This document shows positions 58,802 through 64,000 of a DNA stretch of 64,000 nt, piece after piece. The translations under genes were made by a program, and so were the position numbers. Within the stretch, counting starts at the first letter, position 1; each line of letters starts with the position of its first letter. This DNA is from Warburgia ugandensis. Taxonomy: Eukaryota; Streptophyta; Magnoliopsida; Canellales; Canellaceae. The stretch is from assembly GCA_035236585.1 (NCBI GenBank), contig CP141126.1, positions 13,157,001-13,221,000 on the forward strand, read 5' to 3'. The notes under the pieces were generated by a model. The model worked only from the letters and a program-made list of their open reading frames with translations. It had not been told where the DNA came from and ran no database searches.

Positions 58802-61800
58802 ATGTCACCTCATCGTAGTAGAACAAATATGTCAACAACAGTAAAAGAGTCTGGTACTACTGGAAATCAGGCACATGTACCTATACTTGCACCTGCACCC
58901 ATGGAGGTTCAGCAAGATATACCAGAACCATCGGTGCAGGCACAATGAAGTGGTGGTGCACTGGGGGATTTGACCAGTGAGGTGATGCAACTAATATTTC
59001 AACAAATGAAACAAAAGCTTCAGGCATCATTGGAAGAGGATTCTGTCACAAGGGGAAAGAGTGACACTTTGATGGAGTGATTCAAAAAGATTGCTCCAAA
59101 GTTTTCTGGAATTGAGGGTGCCGAAGCAACTGAAACCTGACTCTATGAGATTGAAAGGCTGTTCAAAGGGATGATGGTGCTAGAAGATCAACAAGTCACT
59201 GTTTCTACATTTACACTAAGAGGAGAGGCCGCGCATTGGTGGCCAACTGCCGAACGAACATATTTCTTTGATGCTAGAGTCATCTTGTGGAAAGAGTTTA
59301 GGAGAGTTTTTTAGCAGAAATATGCATAGGCATTCGTAGCTGTATTTTTATGTCGCAGCCTACTTCATTGGCAAAGGTTGTAGAATTGGCTTCTCTGTGT
59401 GAGAGAGAGCTAAAGGACATGAGAGCAGAAACATTTATGCCTAGAGGAAATAAGTTGAAATAGAAAGGAAAGAGGCCAATCATACTTAGACCTCCACCAA
59501 AAGCAGTAAATCCACTTCGATCTATATCACCATGGAGGCCAGAGTTCAAAAAGAGGGAAGTGGATCGAAACCTCTGAAAACATTGTGGAAAGAAGCATCC
59601 TGGAAAGTCAAGTTATGTCCAAGAGCGAAGATGTTTTGAGTGTGGAGAGAAAGGGCATTTCATAAAAAATTGCCCCAAGGGAAATAACAAAAATCAACCT
59701 AAAAAATAAGAGATTTTACCATGTGGTTAAGGATGAGTTTTTGCCCTGACTACCGAGTAGGCTAGAGCTTCAAACGTATTCATTGAAGGTACTCTACCCA
59801 TTCTTGGTAAATTTTCTAGAGTATTGATAGATTTGGGTGCTACACATTCTTTCATATCACAACACTTTGCATCAACTTTGGATTGTACTATATTACCTTA
59901 GAATTTAACATAGAGATCAATATACTACATGGAGGACCAGTTATTTCGAACACAAATATCTGAGATATAGGGATTCATATAGGAGGGAGTTTTTAGCTAA
60001 CCTAATCTTATTCAATATGACGGACTTTGTTATCGTATTGGGTATGGATTGGTTGTCAAGATATGAAACTACAATTGATTGTCGGAAGAAGAGAGTACAA
60101 TTCAAGGAAATAGAGGATAACACATACATATTCTAAGGCAGATTAGACACATAAGGAATGCCAATTATATCAGCGATAAAAGTGAGCATGGTGATTGAGA
60201 AGGAATACAAACAAAAAATAGAGGACCTAGATGTTTTACGAGACTTCAGAGGAGTGTTTCCTGATGAATTACCATGGTTACCACCCAAGAGAGAGATGAA
60301 ATTTACTATTGAGATAGTACCAGGTATAGCTCCCATCTCAAAGGTGCCCTATCATATGACATTTGTAGAATTGAAAGAACTCGAGGAATAGTTGTAAGAA
60401 TTGTTAGATTTGGGCTTTATTCGGCTAAGAGGATCACCATGGGGAGCACTAGTATTATTCGTAAAGAAGAAGGATGGATCTATGCGACTATGTATTGACT
60501 ATCGAATGCTGAACGGAGTTACAATTAAAAATAAGTATCCGTTACTACGTATTGATGACCTCTTTGACCAGTTACAATCTATGAGAGTATTCTTAAAGAT
60601 TGACTTGTGGTCGGGATATCACCAGCTGAGGATACGAGATGAAGATATACTTAAAACAAAATTTTAGACCTGATATGGACATTACGAGTTTCTAGTGATG
60701 CCATTCAGACTGACAAATGCTCTAGCAGCATTTATGGATTTGATGGACCGCATATTCCAGAAGTATTTTGACCAGTTTGTGATAATGTTCATTGATGACA
60801 TCTTTATTTATTCGTCAAGTGAGGAGGAACATAAGGAGTATCTTAGGATTGTACTTAGCACACTACAACATAAGCAAAATTCAACAAGTGTGAGTTCTGG
60901 CTAGACAAAGTAAAATTCCTGCGTCATATTATTTCAAAGGAAGGAGTTTTAGTTGATCTTACAAAAATAAAAGTCATTATGAAGTGGGAGAGATCAAAGA
61001 TTGTTACAGAAATTAGGAGTTTCTTAGGAATGGCTTGAGATTATCGACATTTCATCGAAAGGTTTTCCAGAATAGCTTAACCAATGACTGAATTAACTAG
61101 GAAGAGCACTAAGTTGGAGTGGACAAGCTAGTGTGAATAGAGCTTTCAAGAGTTGAAGAAGAGGCTTACTTCGGCTCCTGTTTTGACATTACCCTCAGGT
61201 ACTGGAGGCTTTGTAGTATATAGTGATGCTTCAAGAAAAGGCTTAGGATGTATACTCATGCAACATAGAAGAGTTACAGCGTATGCATCCAGACAACTAG
61301 AGGCTCATGAAGTAAATTGCTTGACACACGATTTGGAGCTAGCAACGGTAGTGTTTGCACTTAAAATTTGGCGACACTATCTCCATGGAGAAAGTTTGAA
61401 GTATACACAGATCACAAAAGTCTAAAGCATATTTTCACACAAAGTGACCTCAATATGAGACAACGCTGGTGGTTAGAATATTTGAAAGACTATGACTTTT
61501 GGATTATATATCACCTTGGGATGGCAAATGTGGTTGCGGATGCTTTGAGTTGAAAATCTCAAGGAGTGCTAATGAACATATCAATAAGATCATTGTTTAT
61601 AGATCGAATTCTCCAAGCACGAAAGGATTGTGAGGAGAAGCAAGCATTGGTGGGTAGTAAAGGCTTCAGTAAAGAAACTGATGGAAGCATAAGATTTCAG
61701 GGTAGGTTAGTAGTACCTTCTACGGAAGGTCTAAGACAAGAATTATTGAAGCAAGCACATACATCAAAGTACGCCATTCATCCTAGTGATATTAAGATGT

Positions 61801-61920
61801 ATCAAGATTTGAAACGAAGTTTTTAGTGGAATGGAATGAAGAAGGATATCGGAGATTGTGTTGCTAAATGTCTCACTTGTCAACAAGTAAAGGTGGAACA
61901 TCAAAGCCTAGTAGGACTTC
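58802..61920 (+). pseudogene. Gypsy gag-pol (Gag, protease, RT, RNase H, integrase N-terminus), disabled
   Basis: Gag starts at 58802, with LYEIERLFKGM near 59140. The zinc knuckle is CFECGEKGHFIKNC near 59635. Protease is near 59830 (VLIDLGATHSFIS, Leu where Ser is usual in DSG). Reverse transcriptase is at 60150-60900 ([36 protein letters not shown]), with RNase H at 61150-61550 ([23 protein letters not shown]). The integrase HHCC finger is at 61745-61900 (HPSDIKMYQDL, CVAKCLTCQQVK). The RT-RNase H-integrase order and FIDD box identify gypsy. More than a dozen stops. Confidence 0.92.
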
Positions 61921-61923
61921 TAC

Positions 61924-64000
61924 TGTAATATCCTTAATTTTTAGGATAAAATAGGAAATTAATAAATAAATTAAAATAAAAATTTATGGATGAAATTTTT
62001 TTTCTGAAAACATAAGAATTAGAAAGTGCTCGTTGATACGAATCCAACGCCACCAAGAACGCGAGAAACGGAGCTCAAACGAGGGAGTTATGAGCCGTCA
62101 AAGTTGGAAGGGCAATTTGGTCATTTGGTAGAGACGTATTAGACAGGGGTCCAAATTGATACTGGCACCCCCGTCTTCCACACGTCTCTACCAGTGCCGG
62201 AAAAATTGCCGGAGAGACGTGGAAAGAGGCGTGTGGGGAAGAGTTTCTCTTCCCCAAGACTCTAAAACCCTATATCTATGCTCCTCTAGGAGCCAAAACG
62301 CTCCACTTTGAGCGTTTTCCATGAATGCTACGCAAAACCCTAGCCCTGCAAAACTTGAATTTTCCGGCGAGTGGAGCCCCGGCAACACGAGCAACCCCGA
62401 CCAGGCACAAGGTAAGCCTCAAATCCGTATTTTTCTATATTTATTAATTAGAAAATTAATTAGGAAAGTATTTAAAAATTTGGAAAAAAATCAGATTTTT
62501 TAGGAACTTTGTGCACGCTACTGTTGGAGCGTGATTTCACAGATCAAACCTAGTCCGTTTGAAAATCGCACCGTCCAACTAGTGCACAAGAGACCCAAGA
62601 GCATACCCTTTAAATTTGGGAGTGATCCAACGGTGGATTTCTCCAGAAAACTCAAAAACCAATACCTAGGGATGTTTTTAGGAACTTGGGAAAAATTGTT
62701 TAAAAACCATGGTTTTTGGAAAAATTAGTGCAAAAGGAGGGCATAAATGGATTCTAGAGAGAATTCTGAAGAAAATGGCTCAAAAATCACGCAAAACGGA
62801 GCTCTGTAGCTCCGCCGGAGGCGACCGGAATCCAGTCGTCTTCTCCGGCGTCGTCAACGGCGTCGGCGCCTGGCGCTGACGCCAGGACGCACTTGGTGAT
62901 GCCCGAGGGACGACGTCGTCGTCGCACGCGTGCACGGCGCCGCGCGCGTGCGGGACGGCCGCGGTTGGCTGTCGCGGTGGGACCGGGACGCGGCGCGTCC
63001 TGGCGACCGTGACGCACGCGCGCGTCCCGTACGACGTCTGCGTCGGCGTGCGTCTTCGTGCGCCCGTGTACGTCGGTGTAAACCGGCGGAAAAGGGTGCC
63101 GCCGGTTTAAACCACCTTTTGGTGGTCCGGCAGGCCCCATTTTAGCGTAGTTTTCACTAAAACTTGATTTTTGGGAGCTAGAGAGGTCCAAATCACGATC
63201 CGGAAGAGGCGTTGTGACCGTATTGACGACGCGGACCTAGTTTTAACTTAAAAACTTAGAAATGACCACTTTTTATTTAGAAAAATTTTAAAATAGTGAT
63301 GTGACATGTACAGGTGCACTTGAATATACCAATTAAAGGGAGTTATTAGCAAGCTAGTGATCTCACACTGAGGTAGGTGACGACAACTAATGTTTTGCCT
63401 TGATTTTAAACCATGTTTAAATAATAGCATCATGTGTGATTGTGTTTTAAATTGCGATTTTTATTTACCATGGATTTCATGCGACATTGCGTACAGGATG
63501 GTTATTCCAAATTGAATTCTTTTACTGAATAAACTTATTTAAAATGCTTTTACAAGCATGATGTTAATTAGTTATGCTTAATTAGAGATTTATTTCTTAT
63601 TATATATATAGAAAATGCATGGATTTACATGAAAATGAGTATAGAGGCTTAGTAGCTGGTCCTTTTATAGGCTAACCCCAGGATGAGGGGCATGTCTTGG
63701 GGATTTCAAGCTATAAGTGCTCTTGAGTTTTAGCATATACATATGATTTCCGTGTTTTATATTTGATGACGGGTGCTCTCGCCCGGTGGGCGTCATGCTA
63801 GCAGGAATACCTTACGCCACCCACCTTCCGAGATTATGATGTGATGAGTTTGTGATATGATAGACACCTGCCCATAGATGGCATTCGGTAGGGGTTTGGT
63901 AACATGGATAGTCCACACTACCGGTCTGAGCCTTTCCATGGGGACAGACGTTAAGTCTCCCGTTATGGTGTCGACGGAGAGCGGCGGTGGTTGATACCCA
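61924..64000 (+). mobile_element. Long gypsy-type LTR, continues past window end
   Basis: Begins TGTAATATCC directly after broken integrase sequence. Non-coding for at least 2.08 kb. It shares layout with the solo LTR at 12285-15044: an early AATCCAACGCC..GGAGCTC block, GGAAAAATTGCCGGAG, a GC-rich middle, then AT-rich sequence and a TACC/GGTGG-rich region near the end. It contains a CG-dense segment (62810-63080). It is either the 5' LTR of a nested younger element or a solo LTR; the window ends before this can be decided. Confidence 0.75.

Larger units (their letters stand above)
58274..61923 (+). mobile_element. Ty3/gypsy retrotransposon, truncated in integrase
   Basis: LTR, primer site, gag, protease, reverse transcriptase, RNase H and the integrase zinc finger follow in gypsy order on the plus strand. 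The sequence stops being integrase at 61923, where another long LTR starts (TGTAATATCC). The integrase catalytic core, any chromodomain and the 3' LTR are therefore absent or displaced beyond the window. Many stops, largely at TGG, CAA/CAG and CGA codon sites, show long inactivity. Confidence 0.88.

Noticed and set aside
62787..63191. Arg/Ala-rich open frame of 134 codons
   Set aside because: High GC and CG density suppresses stop codons; it lies inside an LTR and resembles no family.
1..64000. CRISPR arrays, bacterial operons, riboswitches or attachment sites
   Set aside because: Spaced identical repeats, Shine-Dalgarno-led gene strings and related features are absent. The sequence is plant nuclear DNA.

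Overview
The window is nuclear DNA of a flowering plant. The evidence is introns with GT/AG ends, plant-specific gene families (a root cap/LEA-like protein, two chitinase-like CTL proteins, a plant subtilase) and dense plant retrotransposons (Ty1/copia with tRNA-Met primer sites, Ty3/gypsy, L1-type and RTE-type LINEs). I cannot name the species or family from the sequence. Nothing suggests bacterial, organellar or viral genome DNA.

Only three genes look intact. A root cap domain gene lies at 21723-23351 (+, two exons, joined frame of 319 codons). Two tandem chitinase-like genes lie at 35440-37481 and 38884-41008 (both -, three exons each, 305 and 313 codons, identical intron positions and phases). 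A fourth gene, a subtilisin-like protease on the minus strand (about 45760-55855), is a clear pseudogene: frameshifts, an Arg in place of the catalytic His, a copia element inserted in an exon, and a C-terminal end cut off by an LTR-like repeat.

The rest is layered transposon sequence. 1-4443: a non-coding LTR-like repeat split by an RTE LINE (731 to about 4281, -). 4444-7334: a decayed L1-type LINE (+). 8328-15909: a copia element (-) with target duplication TCATG, itself split by a 2.76-kb solo gypsy LTR (12285-15044) with its own target duplication CATCA. 15910-18041: a second copy of the LTR-like repeat. 18177-18590: a small element of four alternately inverted modules. 23976-29186: a fairly young copia element (+) with target duplication TGTGG, inserted at the edge of an L1-type LINE relic (29192-30472, -). 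30473-31440: a third LTR-like repeat copy (-). About 34300-34940: a copia gag relic. 43900-45759: a fourth repeat copy. 48202-53523: an older relative of the 24-kb copia, in opposite orientation, inside the subtilase. 58274-61923: a gypsy element whose integrase is cut off by another long LTR that starts at 61924 and runs off the window.

The four protein genes do not form a pathway unit. The CTL genes and the root cap gene share only a probable extracellular/cell-wall location. The strongest observations are structural: nested insertions dated relative to one another by target duplications, the interrupted subtilase, the catalytically altered CTL pair, a gypsy LTR with long inverted termini, and a shared Cys-Cys-Tyr-Cys zinc knuckle in two related copia copies. 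I did not find a convincing new biochemical system.
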